A program made the position numbers and the translations under genes. From contig JADZBA010000270.1 in NCBI GenBank assembly GCA_020852355.1, positions 1-37,782 on the forward strand: a DNA stretch of 37,782 nt, read 5' to 3'. This document shows, piece after piece, positions 14,597 through 24,111 of the stretch (positions are counted from its first letter, which is position 1; the number at the start of each line of letters is the position of its first letter). The stretch is from Alphaproteobacteria bacterium. Lineage in GTDB: Bacteria; Pseudomonadota; Alphaproteobacteria; ATCC43930; Allostellaceae. The notes beneath the pieces were generated by a model. That model had not been told where the DNA came from and ran no database searches. It saw nothing but the letters and a program-made list of their open reading frames with translations.

Positions 14597-16075
14597 ATGC
14601 TCCAGGGCACGGGGTCGGACGTCGGCAAGTCCATCCTCGTCGCCGGCCTCGGACGCGCCTTCGTCCGGCGTGGCCTGCGCGTCCTGCCGTTCAAGCCGCA
14701 GAACATGGCGAACAACGCCGCCGTCGCCGCCGACGGCGGCGAGATCGGCCGTGCGCACTGGCTGCAGGCGCGCGCCTGCCGGGTGCCCGCCCGGGTCGAC
14801 ATGAACCCCGTCCTGCTGAAGCCCGAGGGCGACCGGCGGGCCCAGGTCGTGGTGCGCGGCGCCGTGTACTGCACGACCGACGCCGCCGCCTACCAGCGCC
14901 TCAAGCCCGAGCTGCTGCCGCTGGTGCAAGAGAGCTTCCGCCGCCTCGCCTGCGATGCCGACCTGGTGCTGGTCGAGGGCGCCGGCAGCCCGGCCGAGGT
15001 CAATCTCCGGGCCGGCGACATCGCCAACATGGGCTTCGCCCTGCCCGAGCGGGTGCCGGTCCTGCTGGTCGCGGACATCGACCGCGGCGGCATGCTGGCG
15101 AGCGTCGTCGGCACGATGGCGCTGCTGCCGGCGGCCGAGCGCGCGCTCATCGCCGGTTACCTCGTCAACAAGTTCCGCGGCGACCCCGCGCTGCTCGCCC
15201 CCGCCTTCCCGATCGTGCGCGGCCATTGCGGCCTCGACTGCCTCGGCGTCGTGCCCTGGATCGCCGCCGTTCGGGCGCTGCCGGCCGAGGACGCGGTGGT
15301 GATCGAAGGGCGCGCCGCGGCCCAGGCCCATGGCTTCCGCGTCGCGGTGCCGCTGCTGCCGCGCATCGCCAACTTCGACGACCTCGATCCGTTGCGCGCC
15401 GAGCCGGACGTGTCGGTCGCCTTCGTGCCGCCGGGCCGGCCGCTGCCGGCCGACGCCGACCTCGTGGTGCTGCCCGGCAGCAAGGCGACGCGCGCCGACC
15501 TGGCGGCGCTCCGCGCCGAGGGCTGGGACATCGACCTCGCGGCGCATGTCCGCCGCGGCGGCGCGGTCCTCGGCCTGTGCGGCGGCTACCAGATGCTGGG
15601 TCGCATCGTGGCCGATCCGGACGGTGTCGAAGGTCCCGCCGGAACCAGCCCCGGCCTGGGGCTGCTCGAGGTGGAGACGACGATCGGCGGCGCCAAGCGG
15701 CTGACGGCGGCCTCGGGCACCGAGCCGGCGAGCGGCGAGCCGGTCGCCGGCTACGAGATGCACATGGGCCGGACGGTCGGTGCCGGCCTCGACCGCCCGT
15801 TTCTGACGCTGGCCGGCAGCCCGGAAGGCGCGGTATCGCCCGACCACCGGGTGATGGGGACCTATCTGCACGGGCTGTTCGCGGCCGACGGCTTCCGCCG
15901 GGCGTTCCTCGCTCGTCTCGGCGCCCCGACCCGCGCGACGGTGGCCTACGAGGCGACGGTCGAGGCCGCGATCGATGCGGTCGCCGATGCGCTGGAGGCG
16001 GCGGTCGATCTCGATCGCCTGCTCGCCGTCGCCCGCCGTACACCCCGTCTCGACCGGCCGGCGTCCGCCGGCTAG
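14597..16075 (+). CDS. cobQ: Cobyric acid synthase (adenosylcobyric acid synthase, glutamine-hydrolysing)
   Basis: Amidates carboxyl groups b, d, e and g of adenosylcobyrinate a,c-diamide with glutamine and ATP. The N-terminal DTBS-like domain has the P-loop GTGSDVGKS. The C-terminal triad-type glutamine amidotransferase has nucleophile Cys328 in [11 protein letters not shown] and His425 in MGTYLHGLF. With ATG 14597 the length is 492, the family norm, and the protein starts at strand 1 (MLQGTG). The track's start at 14450 overlaps SYLF and adds an unrelated basic tail. A CTG at 14558 that overlaps the SYLF stop (CTGA) is a rarer alternative adding 13 residues, with no SD. The gene shares its terminal CTAG with the convergent cbiB. 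Confidence 0.93.
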   Translation: MLQGTGSDVGKSILVAGLGRAFVRRGLRVLPFKPQNMANNAAVAADGGEIGRAHWLQARACRVPARVDMNPVLLKPEGDRRAQVVVRGAVYCTTDAAAYQRLKPELLPLVQESFRRLACDADLVLVEGAGSPAEVNLRAGDIANMGFALPERVPVLLVADIDRGGMLASVVGTMALLPAAERALIAGYLVNKFRGDPALLAPAFPIVRGHCGLDCLGVVPWIAAVRALPAEDAVVIEGRAAAQAHGFRVAVPLLPRIANFDDLDPLRAEPDVSVAFVPPGRPLPADADLVVLPGSKATRADLAALRAEGWDIDLAAHVRRGGAVLGLCGGYQMLGRIVADPDGVEGPAGTSPGLGLLEVETTIGGAKRLTAASGTEPASGEPVAGYEMHMGRTVGAGLDRPFLTLAGSPEGAVSPDHRVMGTYLHGLFAADGFRRAFLARLGAPTRATVAYEATVEAAIDAVADALEAAVDLDRLLAVARRTPRLDRPASAG

Positions 16076-17073
16076 GTTCGGCCGACCAGGAAGAGGGCCG
16101 CGGCGAGCGCGGCGATCAGGCCCGCATGGATGAGGCACGCGTGGACGTAGACCATCAGCGCCCGCGCGATGTCCGCCGGCTCGGCGCGCGCCGAGCCGGT
16201 ACCGATCCATGGCGCCTCGACCACCAGCCCGGGGTAGCGGCGCGGGCCGCACAGCGCGACGCCGATGGCGCCGGCCATCGCCGCCTCCGGCCAGCCGGCA
16301 TTGGGCGAGCGGTGCTTGCCGCCCTCACGCACCATGGTGACGATCGCCGGCACGAAGCGCGCCTGCGCCGTCACGGCGGCAGCGAGCGCCACGAGCAGCC
16401 CGGCGATGCGCGCCGGCACGAGGTTCATCGCGTCGTCGAGCCGCGCCGCCGCCCAGCCGAACGCGGCGTGGCGGTCGGTGCGGTGGCCGATCATGCTGTC
16501 CAAGGTGTTGACCGCCTTGTAGAGGCAGAGCCCCGGCAGACCGAGCAGCAGGGTCCAGAAGGCGGGTGCCACGACGCCGTCGGAGAAGTTCTCGGCCAGG
16601 CTCTCGATGGCGGCGCGCGACACCCCGTGGCGGTCGAGGGCCTCCGGGCTGCGGCCGACGATGTGGGCGACCGCGGCGCGCCCGGCCTCGACGCCGTCGC
16701 GCCCCAGCGCGACGAAGACGGCGGCGACATGATCGTAGAGGCTGCGCTGCGCCAGCAGGATCGCCATGGCGACGATCTCCAGTGCGGCACCCAGGCGGGC
16801 CCGCGCGGCGATCCAGGCGAGCACGGCACCGACCACCCAGGCGGTCGCGGCGATCGCCAGCACGACCAGGATGCCGCGGATGCGCCGCGCCGCGGGGCTG
16901 CGCTCCGGCCGGTTGAGCCGCCGGTCGAAGAAGCCGACGAGGCGGCCCAGCAGGGCGACCGGATGCGGCACGATCCGCCACAGCAGCGGCGGGTCGCCGA
17001 CCGCCGCGTCGAGGAGCAGCGCCAGCAGCAGGTGGACCAGCGGGGCGACCGATCCGGTGTCGGCGAGCAGCAT
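16072..17073 (-). CDS. cbiB: Adenosylcobinamide-phosphate synthase (CbiB; CobD in Pseudomonas nomenclature)
   Basis: Integral membrane enzyme that attaches (R)-1-amino-2-propanol phosphate to adenosylcobyrate, giving adenosylcobinamide phosphate, the step after CobQ. The 333-residue product has about six hydrophobic segments. Conserved blocks are [20 protein letters not shown] near the N-terminus, [32 protein letters not shown] and [19 protein letters not shown]. The ORF track begins at 17181, but that N-terminus is Arg-rich antisense of the glycosyltransferase start. ATG 17073 ([12 protein letters not shown]) fits the family. It converges with cobQ (stop codons share CTAG) and is divergent from the glycosyltransferase with 50 bases between start codons. 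No cobalamin riboswitch is seen in that gap. Confidence 0.94.
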   Translation of the reverse strand: MLLADTGSVAPLVHLLLALLLDAAVGDPPLLWRIVPHPVALLGRLVGFFDRRLNRPERSPAARRIRGILVVLAIAATAWVVGAVLAWIAARARLGAALEIVAMAILLAQRSLYDHVAAVFVALGRDGVEAGRAAVAHIVGRSPEALDRHGVSRAAIESLAENFSDGVVAPAFWTLLLGLPGLCLYKAVNTLDSMIGHRTDRHAAFGWAAARLDDAMNLVPARIAGLLVALAAAVTAQARFVPAIVTMVREGGKHRSPNAGWPEAAMAGAIGVALCGPRRYPGLVVEAPWIGTGSARAEPADIARALMVYVHACLIHAGLIAALAAALFLVGRT

Positions 17074-17123
17074 GCCGCGACCATCGCCGCGCCGGCGCCC
17101 CGGGTCAACGCGGAGCGCGCGCG

Positions 17124-18725
17124 ATGACCGCCCTTCTCGACCGCCTCGCGACGGGCTGGCGGCCGTGGGCGACGCTGGCATTGCTGTGCGCCGCCCTCTA
17201 CCTGCCCGGCATGGCGGCGCTGCCGCCGTTCGATCGCGACGAGGCGCGCTTCGTCCAGGCGACCCGGCAGATGCTGGAGTCCGGCGACTTCGTGCAGATC
17301 CGCTTCCAGGACGAGGCGCGCAACAAGAAGCCGGTCGGGATCCATTGGCTGCAGGCGGCCGCGGTCGCTCTGCTGTCCGATCCCGAGGCGCGATCGCTCC
17401 GGCCCTACAGGCTGGTTTCCGCGACGGCGGCCGCGATCGCCGTCCTCTTCACCTTCGCGCTCGGCGCGCTGCTGTTCGACCGCCGCACCGCCCTGCTCGG
17501 CGCGGCCCTGGCCGCCGCCGCCCTGGTCACCGTCGTCGAGGCGCACCTCGCCAAGACCGATGCCGCGCTGCTCGCCGCCTCGCTGGCGGCCGAGCTGGCG
17601 CTCGGCAGGGCCTACCTCGCGCGGCGCGCGGGCGGTCGGGCGGGGGCGGGCAACGCGTTGCTGTTCTGGGCGGCGCTCGGCGTCGGCGGGCTGATCAAGG
17701 GGCCGGTCGCCCCGATGGTGGTGGCCCTCGCCGCGGCGGCCCTGTCGCTCGCCGATCGCAGTACCGCCTGGCTGCGCGACCTGCGACCCGCCTGGGGCGT
17801 GCCGCTCGCCGCCCTCATCGTGACGCCCTGGCTGGTCCTGGTCAGTGCCGCGACCGACGGCGGCTTCCTCGGTGATGCGGTGCGCTCGGACCTGCTGCCC
17901 AAGCTCATCGGCGGCCAGGAGTCGCACGGGGCGCCGCCCGGCTACTACCTGGCGCTGCTGGTGGCGACCGCATGGCCGGCGTCCCTGCTGGTGCCGCAGG
18001 GCGTCGCGGCGGCCTGGCGGGGCCGGACGGCGCCCGCCCTGCGCTTCGCGCTGGCCTGGGTGGTGCCGGGCTGGCTGATGTTCGAGCTGGTGCCGACCAA
18101 GCTGCCGCACTACGTCCTGCCGCTCTACCCGACGCTGGCGCTGCTCGCCGCCCATGCCGCCGTCGCCGGCGTCGGCGGCGCCGGGCGCTGGCGCTGGGCG
18201 GCGGCCGCCTGGTTCGCGCTGTGGGGCGTGGTCGGGGTCGCGCTGGGCGCTCTCGGCCTCGCGGCGGCGACGGCCTTCGGCGGCGGCACCCCGCTGGCGG
18301 CGCTCGCGGGGCTCGCCGCGGGCGTGCTGGCGGTCGCCGCCGCGGCACTCTGGCTGCGCCGCGATGCGGTCGCCGCCTGCGTCGCGTCGGTCGCCGGCGC
18401 CGCCGTCGTCTTCGGGCTGCTCCTCGGCGTCGTCGCCCCGCGCCTCGACGACCTCTGGCTCGGCCGCAGTGCCGCCGCGCTGCTGGCGCGGGAGGGCATC
18501 GCGGCCGGCCGCGTCGCGGTCGTCGGCTATGCCGAGCCGAGCCTGGTGTTCCTGGCCGGCACCGACATCCGCTTCGCCAACACCGCCGACGCCGCGGCGC
18601 ATCTCGCGAGCGTGCCCGACGCCGTCGCTCTGGTCGGCGACCGGGACCGCGAGACGTTCGAGGTGGCGGTGCGGGCGGCCGGAGTGGAGCCGGCACCCGG
18701 TGCGGTGGTGCGCGGCTTCAACTAG
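17124..18725 (+). CDS. Membrane glycosyltransferase, PMT/ArnT-like (GT39/GT83)
   Basis: Polytopic inner-membrane glycosyltransferase of 533 residues that uses a polyprenyl-phosphate sugar as donor. The first periplasmic loop has the GT-C motif FDRDEARFVQATRQM with Asp37, Asp39 and Glu40, the catalytic acid pair of the PMT/ArnT clan. KKPVGIHWLQA near residue 75 and HLAKTDAALLAA near 138 are also conserved in this group. About 12 hydrophobic segments follow, with a C-terminal soluble region near 440-533. It lacks evidence for which sugar (aminoarabinose or other) or acceptor (lipid A, glycan or protein) it uses. No arn genes are nearby, so I leave the symbol blank. It is divergent from cbiB. 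Confidence 0.88.
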   Translation: MTALLDRLATGWRPWATLALLCAALYLPGMAALPPFDRDEARFVQATRQMLESGDFVQIRFQDEARNKKPVGIHWLQAAAVALLSDPEARSLRPYRLVSATAAAIAVLFTFALGALLFDRRTALLGAALAAAALVTVVEAHLAKTDAALLAASLAAELALGRAYLARRAGGRAGAGNALLFWAALGVGGLIKGPVAPMVVALAAAALSLADRSTAWLRDLRPAWGVPLAALIVTPWLVLVSAATDGGFLGDAVRSDLLPKLIGGQESHGAPPGYYLALLVATAWPASLLVPQGVAAAWRGRTAPALRFALAWVVPGWLMFELVPTKLPHYVLPLYPTLALLAAHAAVAGVGGAGRWRWAAAAWFALWGVVGVALGALGLAAATAFGGGTPLAALAGLAAGVLAVAAAALWLRRDAVAACVASVAGAAVVFGLLLGVVAPRLDDLWLGRSAAALLAREGIAAGRVAVVGYAEPSLVFLAGTDIRFANTADAAAHLASVPDAVALVGDRDRETFEVAVRAAGVEPAPGAVVRGFN

Positions 18726-18773
18726 TCCCGCGGCCGCTGGACGACGTTGACGCTCTATCGCCGGCGCTGATCG

Positions 18774-19946
18774 TCAGAGATCCTCGACCAGCGCGCGCAT
18801 CACCGCCCAGAGATTGGCCTTGGTCTCGAAGCCGACGCCGGGCACGTCGGGCAGGCGGACATGGCCGTCCTCGACCGCGATGCCGTCGGCGAAGCCGCCG
18901 AACGGCTGGAAGACGTCGGGATAGGATTCGTTGCCGCCGAGATGCAGGCCGGCGGCGATGTTGAGCGACATCTGATGGCCGCCGTGCGGCACCACGCGGC
19001 GCGACGACCAGCCCTGCTCGGCGACGACGTCGAGGATGCGCAGATATTCGACCAGCCCGTAGGAGAGGGCGCAGTCGAACTGCAGGAAGTCGCGATCCGG
19101 CCGCATGCCGCCGTAGCGCAGCAGGTTGCGCGCGTCCTGGTGCGAGAACAGGTTCTCGCCGGTGGCCAGCGGGCCCTCGTAGCGCCGCGCCAGCTCGGCC
19201 TGCAGCGCGTAGTCGAGCGGGTCGCCCGCCTCCTCGTACCAGAAGAGGCCGTAGGGCCGCAGCGCCTCGCCGTAGGCCAGCGCCGTCGCCAGGTCGAAGC
19301 GGCCATTGGCGTCGACGGCGAGGTTGGCGCCCTCGCCGACCACCTCCAGCACCGCCTCGATGCGCCGTCGGTCGTCGTCGAGCGAGGTGCCGCCGATCTT
19401 CATCTTCACGACGCGGTAGCCGCGGTCGCGATAGGAGCGCATCTCGTCCTGGAGCTGGCGGTCGTCCTTGCCCGGATAGTAGTAGCCGCCCGCCGCGTAG
19501 ACCCACACCCGCTCGTCGGCGACGCCGCCACGGTAGCGGTCGGCCAGCAGCCGCCACAGCGGCCGGCCCGCGATCTTCGCGACCGCGTCCCACACCGCCA
19601 TGTCGATCGTCCCGACCGCGACCGAGCGCTCGCCGTGCCCGCCCGGCTTCTCGTTCGTCATCAGCGCCTTCCAGATGGCGAACGGGTCGAGGTTGTCGTG
19701 CTCGCGGTCGACGAACGCGTCGGCCGGCGCGTCCAGGATGCGCTGGATGAAGCGGTCGCGCATCAGCGCGCCCTGTCCGTAGCGACCGTTGGAGTTGAAG
19801 CCGAAGCCGACCACCCGGCGGCCGTCGCGCACGACGTCGGTGACCACCGCCACGACGGAGGCGGTCATCTTCGAGAAGTCGATATAGGCGTTGGCGATGG
19901 GCGAGGCGATCGAGACCGCCTTCTCGCGGATCTCCAGAATGCGCAT
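18774..19946 (-). CDS. tarD: D(-)-tartrate dehydratase-like enolase-superfamily enzyme
   Basis: Enolase-superfamily (mandelate racemase subgroup) enzyme of 390 residues that should dehydrate D-tartrate to oxaloacetate. The N-terminal capping part has SPIANAYIDFSKMTASVVAVVTD and NSNGRYGQG, which I recall from the Bradyrhizobium D-tartrate dehydratase. Barrel residues are Lys183 in KMKIGG (general base), Asp212 in VDANGRF, Glu238 in YEEAGDP, Glu264 in TGENLFSH (metal ligands), and His321 in VPHGGHQMSL. These match Lys184, Asp213, Glu239, Glu265 and His322 with a constant offset of one. The annotation rests on this residue pattern; a related acid-sugar dehydratase remains possible. It lies 65 bases downstream of the VOC gene on the same strand. 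Confidence 0.8.
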   Translation of the reverse strand: MRILEIREKAVSIASPIANAYIDFSKMTASVVAVVTDVVRDGRRVVGFGFNSNGRYGQGALMRDRFIQRILDAPADAFVDREHDNLDPFAIWKALMTNEKPGGHGERSVAVGTIDMAVWDAVAKIAGRPLWRLLADRYRGGVADERVWVYAAGGYYYPGKDDRQLQDEMRSYRDRGYRVVKMKIGGTSLDDDRRRIEAVLEVVGEGANLAVDANGRFDLATALAYGEALRPYGLFWYEEAGDPLDYALQAELARRYEGPLATGENLFSHQDARNLLRYGGMRPDRDFLQFDCALSYGLVEYLRILDVVAEQGWSSRRVVPHGGHQMSLNIAAGLHLGGNESYPDVFQPFGGFADGIAVEDGHVRLPDVPGVGFETKANLWAVMRALVEDL

Positions 19947-20011
19947 GAGCTCTCCTGCCGGGCGGATGCGCCATCCTTATGACGTCGTCGCCGGGGCCGG
20001 TCGAGCCTCAC

Positions 20012-20434
20012 CTAACCCTGGTCGTCCATCCAGGGATCGTAGGTCCCGAAGTTCCAGATATGCCCTTCCGGATCACGGCAGGTATAGCCGCGCCCACCAT
20101 AGTCCTCGTCCTTGATGTCGATGACGATCTCGGCACCGGCTGCACGGGCACGGGTGTAGTGGGCATCGGCGTCCTCCACGACGACGTAGGTGCACTGCGT
20201 CACGCGACCCCCGGTCTCGTCGGGCTGGGCCATGAGGCGGCCGAACTCGCTCTCCGCGGCCGAGCCGAGCATGACCATGCCGCCACGGAAGGAGAGCTGG
20301 GCATGCGCGATGGTGCCGCCGTCGCCCGGCACTACGAGGTGGCGCTCGAAGCCGAACGCCGTGCACAGGAACTCGATCGCCGCCGGCGCGTCGCGGTACC
20401 GCAGGCAGGAGATCACCGCAGAACGTGACGCCAT
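20012..20434 (-). CDS. VOC-superfamily (glyoxalase/bleomycin-resistance-like) protein
   Basis: The 140-residue product has the paired beta-alpha-beta-beta-beta pattern of vicinal oxygen chelate proteins. It opens SCLRYRDAPAAIEFLCTAFGFERHL, continues with GTIAHAQLSFRGGMVML, and the second module has TYVVVEDADAHYTRARAAGAEI and GRGYTCRDPEGHIWNFGTYDP. The last block (DPEGHxWxFG) is the most diagnostic of the PhnB-like / EhpR-like clade. The substrate is not predictable. The three metal positions cannot be assigned with certainty. It lies between the ankyrin gene (64 bases upstream) and tarD (65 bases downstream), all on the minus strand, so they may be one transcript. Confidence 0.88.
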   Translation of the reverse strand: MASRSAVISCLRYRDAPAAIEFLCTAFGFERHLVVPGDGGTIAHAQLSFRGGMVMLGSAAESEFGRLMAQPDETGGRVTQCTYVVVEDADAHYTRARAAGAEIVIDIKDEDYGGRGYTCRDPEGHIWNFGTYDPWMDDQG

Positions 20435-20498
20435 GGACCCCTATCTCGCCCGGACGTTCAACGATATGCCGGGCCGCCGGTTCCTCCCGGCGGCGGCC

Positions 20499-21095
20499 TC
20501 ATCCGCCGACGGCCCGCCGGATGACCTCGGCCGTGCGCCGCTGGTTCGACCGCTCCGCCCAGTCGAGGGCGGAGAAGCCGGAGTAGTCCTGGCGCTTCGG
20601 GTCGCCGCCGGCCTTCAGCAGGAGGCGCACCATCTCGACGCGGCCCGAGGCCGCGGCCTGCATCAGCGGCGTCATCCCGCGGCGGTTGTCGTTGTCGACC
20701 TTGGCCCCCTTGCTCACGAGGAACTGCGCCACCTCGATCTGGCCGCGGTCGGCGGCCAGCATCAGGGCCGTGTCGCCGAAGCGGTCGCGCAGGTCGACCC
20801 ACGCCCCGCTGTCGACCAGGATGCGGACGATCTCGAGGTTGCCCGCCGCCGAGGCGTACATCAGGGCCGTCCGCCCCTCGGTGTCGACGCGGTTGGGGCT
20901 GACACCGCTCAGGAGCTGGCTGCGGACGCCTTCGACGTTCTGGCTGAAGGCGGCGTCGAGCAGCGCGTCGCGCGGCGCGAGCAGGCTGATCTCGGCCGCC
21001 GCCGGCAGCGCCGTCGCCGCCCACAGGACGAGGGCTCCGCCGATCGTGCGAAGCCGGGTTCCGACACCGTTGCGTTCACGTTCATGTGTGCTCAT
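20499..21095 (-). CDS. Periplasmic ankyrin-repeat protein
   Basis: The 198-residue product starts with a signal peptide (hydrophobic GGALVLWAATALPAAA, cleaved near residue 34) and then carries about four to five ankyrin repeats: SPNRVDTEGRTALMYASAAGNLEIVRILVDSG, AWVDLRDRFGDTALMLAADRGQIEVAQFLVSKG, AKVDNDNRRGMTPLMQAAASGRVEMVRLLLKAG and a last DYSGFSALDWA repeat. Ankyrin arrays bind proteins. With export, the partner should be periplasmic or an outer surface. The capping region before residue 65 is a degenerate first repeat (DALLDAAFSQNVEGVRSQLLSG). The start could be internal to the MSTHERERNGVGTRLRT segment. It lies 69 bases after the amidohydrolase on the same strand. Confidence 0.88.
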   Translation of the reverse strand: MSTHERERNGVGTRLRTIGGALVLWAATALPAAAEISLLAPRDALLDAAFSQNVEGVRSQLLSGVSPNRVDTEGRTALMYASAAGNLEIVRILVDSGAWVDLRDRFGDTALMLAADRGQIEVAQFLVSKGAKVDNDNRRGMTPLMQAAASGRVEMVRLLLKAGGDPKRQDYSGFSALDWAERSNQRRTAEVIRRAVGG

Positions 21096-21164
21096 CGCCG
21101 TGCGCTCCGCGCTGCCATGGGTGGCGTCGGCCGAAGTGCCGGTCGCGTGCCCGTCGGCTTCCGC

Positions 21165-22532
21165 CTACTGCGCCGCCGCGAGCGTGCGGGCGTGCCCGCG
21201 CAGCTCGGCGACCCGCTCCTGGGTGTAGAGGTCCGTCCAGTTGGTCCAGGCGAAGTCGGTGACCTTGCGCGGGTCGTAGCCGCGCTCGGGGATGCGCATC
21301 TCCTTGCCGTCGATATGGACGGCGAGGATGCGGCTCTTGTCCAGCAGGATCGACACGTTGGCGAGCGGCGAGCCGTCGACGACGATGAAGTCCGCCGCCT
21401 TGCCCGGCGCCAGCACGCCGACGCGGTCGCCGTCGGCCATGAAGCGCGCCGTGCCTTCCGTGGCGGCGCGCAGGGCCTCGGCCGGCGTGAAGCCCAGGTG
21501 CTGCACGAAGATCTCCAGCTCGCGCGCGTGCCATTCGCCGTAAGGCGTGACCGCGAAGCCGGAATCGGTGCCCGTCATCATCGCGATGCCCGCCTTCTTG
21601 GCGCGGCGCAGGTTCTCGCACGCGACCTCGAACTCGCGTGCGACGTCGGCGATGCGGCCCTTGATGTAGGCCGGCTCGTGCGGCTGGGTGAAGTCGCAGA
21701 TGTTGCGCGGGAAGGTCAGCGTCGGGCCGATCGCGCTGCCGGAGGCGAGCAGCGCGTCGATGCACTCGTCGTCGAGATGGTAGGCATGGAAGATCAGGTC
21801 GACGCCGGCGCGCGCCGAGTAGAGCGTCGCCTCGCGGCCGCGGGCGTGCACCACCACCTTCTTGCCCAGGCGGTGCGCCTCGGCGACCATCACGTCGGTC
21901 TCCTCCTGGGTGAAGGCGGCGACCAGCTCGCCGTTGGCGCGGCGGTGGAAGCCGTCCATGGCGATCTTGATGCAGTCCACGCCGTTCTTGACCTGGCAGC
22001 GGATCTCCTCCACCGCCTCGTCCTTGCTCGCCACCAGCCGGCCGATCGAGGTCTCGGGCGCGCCGATCCAGGTCGGGTACCAGTCGGTCAGGCCCTGGCG
22101 GGTGGTCAGGTAGCGGCCGGCCGCCGTCACGCGCGGCCCGTCGAACAGGCCGGCGCGGATGGCGTTGCGCACCGACAGGCTGATCTGGCCGGCGTCGCCC
22201 GGCGCGCAGATCGAGGTGTAGCCGGCGGCGATGCACTTCTGGGCGAAGAAGAGGGCGCGCAGCGACCGGAACTCCAGGGGCTGGTAGAGGTCGATGTCCT
22301 CCTCGGTCTTGGCGTTGCCGTAGGCGAGGTGGGTGTGCACGTCGAGCAGGCCGGGCATGACGAAGCGCGCGGAATGGTCGACGACGGTGTCGCCGCGGCC
22401 GGGCGGCGGCGCCTCGGCCGTCGGCCCGACATGGGTGATGCGGCCGTCGTCGCCGACGATCATCGTGCAGTCCGTCCGCGCCGCATCCTCGCCGCCGGTG
22501 AACAGGGTTCCGCAACGCACGTGCTTGCTCAT
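21165..22532 (-). CDS. Metal-dependent amidohydrolase (prolidase/imidazolonepropionase-like)
   Basis: Amidohydrolase-superfamily TIM-barrel enzyme of 455 residues. Metal ligands visible in order are His66 and His68 in GLLDVHTHLAYG, Lys189 in DCIKIAMDG (probably the carboxylated bridging lysine), His229 in VVVHARG, His249 in LIFHAYHLDD and Asp323 in MTGTDSGF. The binuclear pattern HxH-K-H-H-D resembles the Xaa-Pro dipeptidase and Zn carboxypeptidase subgroup of amidohydrolases, but substrate is not certain. The C-terminal composite beta domain (LAPGKAADFIVVDGSPLANVSIL) is typical. The ATG at 22532 has a well-placed ggagaggtcg SD; the track start at 22877 is upstream noise. It heads the amidohydrolase-ankyrin-VOC-tarD cluster. 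Confidence 0.9.
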   Translation of the reverse strand: MSKHVRCGTLFTGGEDAARTDCTMIVGDDGRITHVGPTAEAPPPGRGDTVVDHSARFVMPGLLDVHTHLAYGNAKTEEDIDLYQPLEFRSLRALFFAQKCIAAGYTSICAPGDAGQISLSVRNAIRAGLFDGPRVTAAGRYLTTRQGLTDWYPTWIGAPETSIGRLVASKDEAVEEIRCQVKNGVDCIKIAMDGFHRRANGELVAAFTQEETDVMVAEAHRLGKKVVVHARGREATLYSARAGVDLIFHAYHLDDECIDALLASGSAIGPTLTFPRNICDFTQPHEPAYIKGRIADVAREFEVACENLRRAKKAGIAMMTGTDSGFAVTPYGEWHARELEIFVQHLGFTPAEALRAATEGTARFMADGDRVGVLAPGKAADFIVVDGSPLANVSILLDKSRILAVHIDGKEMRIPERGYDPRKVTDFAWTNWTDLYTQERVAELRGHARTLAAAQ

Positions 22533-22722
22533 CGACCTCTCCGGACCACGCTTCGCTCGCGAGCCGCGATGGTATGCCAGCCGGCCGCGGCGGACTATCG
22601 TGCATATGATGTCGCCCCCTCGGCCAAGGCACGGCGGCAGAAAGGCGTTGCCCGAACGACGCCCCGGAGCGTAAGAATTCGCGGCCCCGCGAGGCGTTTG
22701 GCGACGAAGCCGGCGGGAGCCT

Positions 22723-22747
22723 GGCGCCGCGCCCGAGATGCGGCGCC
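22723..22747. repeat. Inverted repeat, 8-bp arms
   Basis: ggcgccgc and gcggcgcc pair perfectly around the 9-base loop gcccgagat, in the middle of the amidohydrolase-mreB gap. GC-only arms make chance occurrence plausible. Confidence 0.35.
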
Positions 22748-22915
22748 CGGGGGATCGAGCGTGAGGCTGACGGCGACCATGGATTGCGGGTCGGGCCAGA
22801 CCCTTGCGGCGGGTGCTGCGGCGTCGGCGGACCCGTCCGCACAAGTCACCACCGGTCCGATCCGGCGGAGTGGCCACGACTCGCTTCGACTTATCGCCCC
22901 TTGAGGGCTAACGTT

Positions 22916-22949
22916 CGCCGGACGAGACCGGGTCGAGGGTCGTCCGGCG
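22916..22949. promoter_or_regulatory. Inverted repeat, 10-bp arms, in the mreB upstream region
   Basis: cgccggacga and tcgtccggcg pair perfectly around a 14-base spacer, 81 bases before the mreB ATG. The centre-to-centre spacing of about 24 bases fits a dimeric operator across two helical turns or a stem-loop in the mRNA leader. Function is inferred only. Confidence 0.4.
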
Positions 22950-23024
22950 CGCCACCCGGCCCGACGGGCAGTTGCTTTCCCCACGCCATCCGAGCGCGCA
23001 CGGCGTGAGAATCAAGGACGGTAG

Positions 23025-24071
<1,047 letters not shown>

Positions 24072-24111
24072 CCGCGCCCGGCCGGCGCGGGACTGCGAGG
24101 AGGGGGCGGGC

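Noticed and set aside
17074-17123. Cobalamin riboswitch near cobQ/cbiB
   Set aside because: The 50-base divergent gap is far too short for a riboswitch, and no B12 box is seen near either gene.
20190-22904. 904-residue plus-strand ORF in the track
   Set aside because: It is antisense to the ankyrin and amidohydrolase genes, with low-complexity Arg/Ala/Val/Gly composition. The minus-strand genes have clear motifs.
22595-22984. 129-residue minus-strand ORF in the mreB-amidohydrolase gap
   Set aside because: It has Arg/Ala/Pro-rich composition, no SD and no recognisable family pattern.
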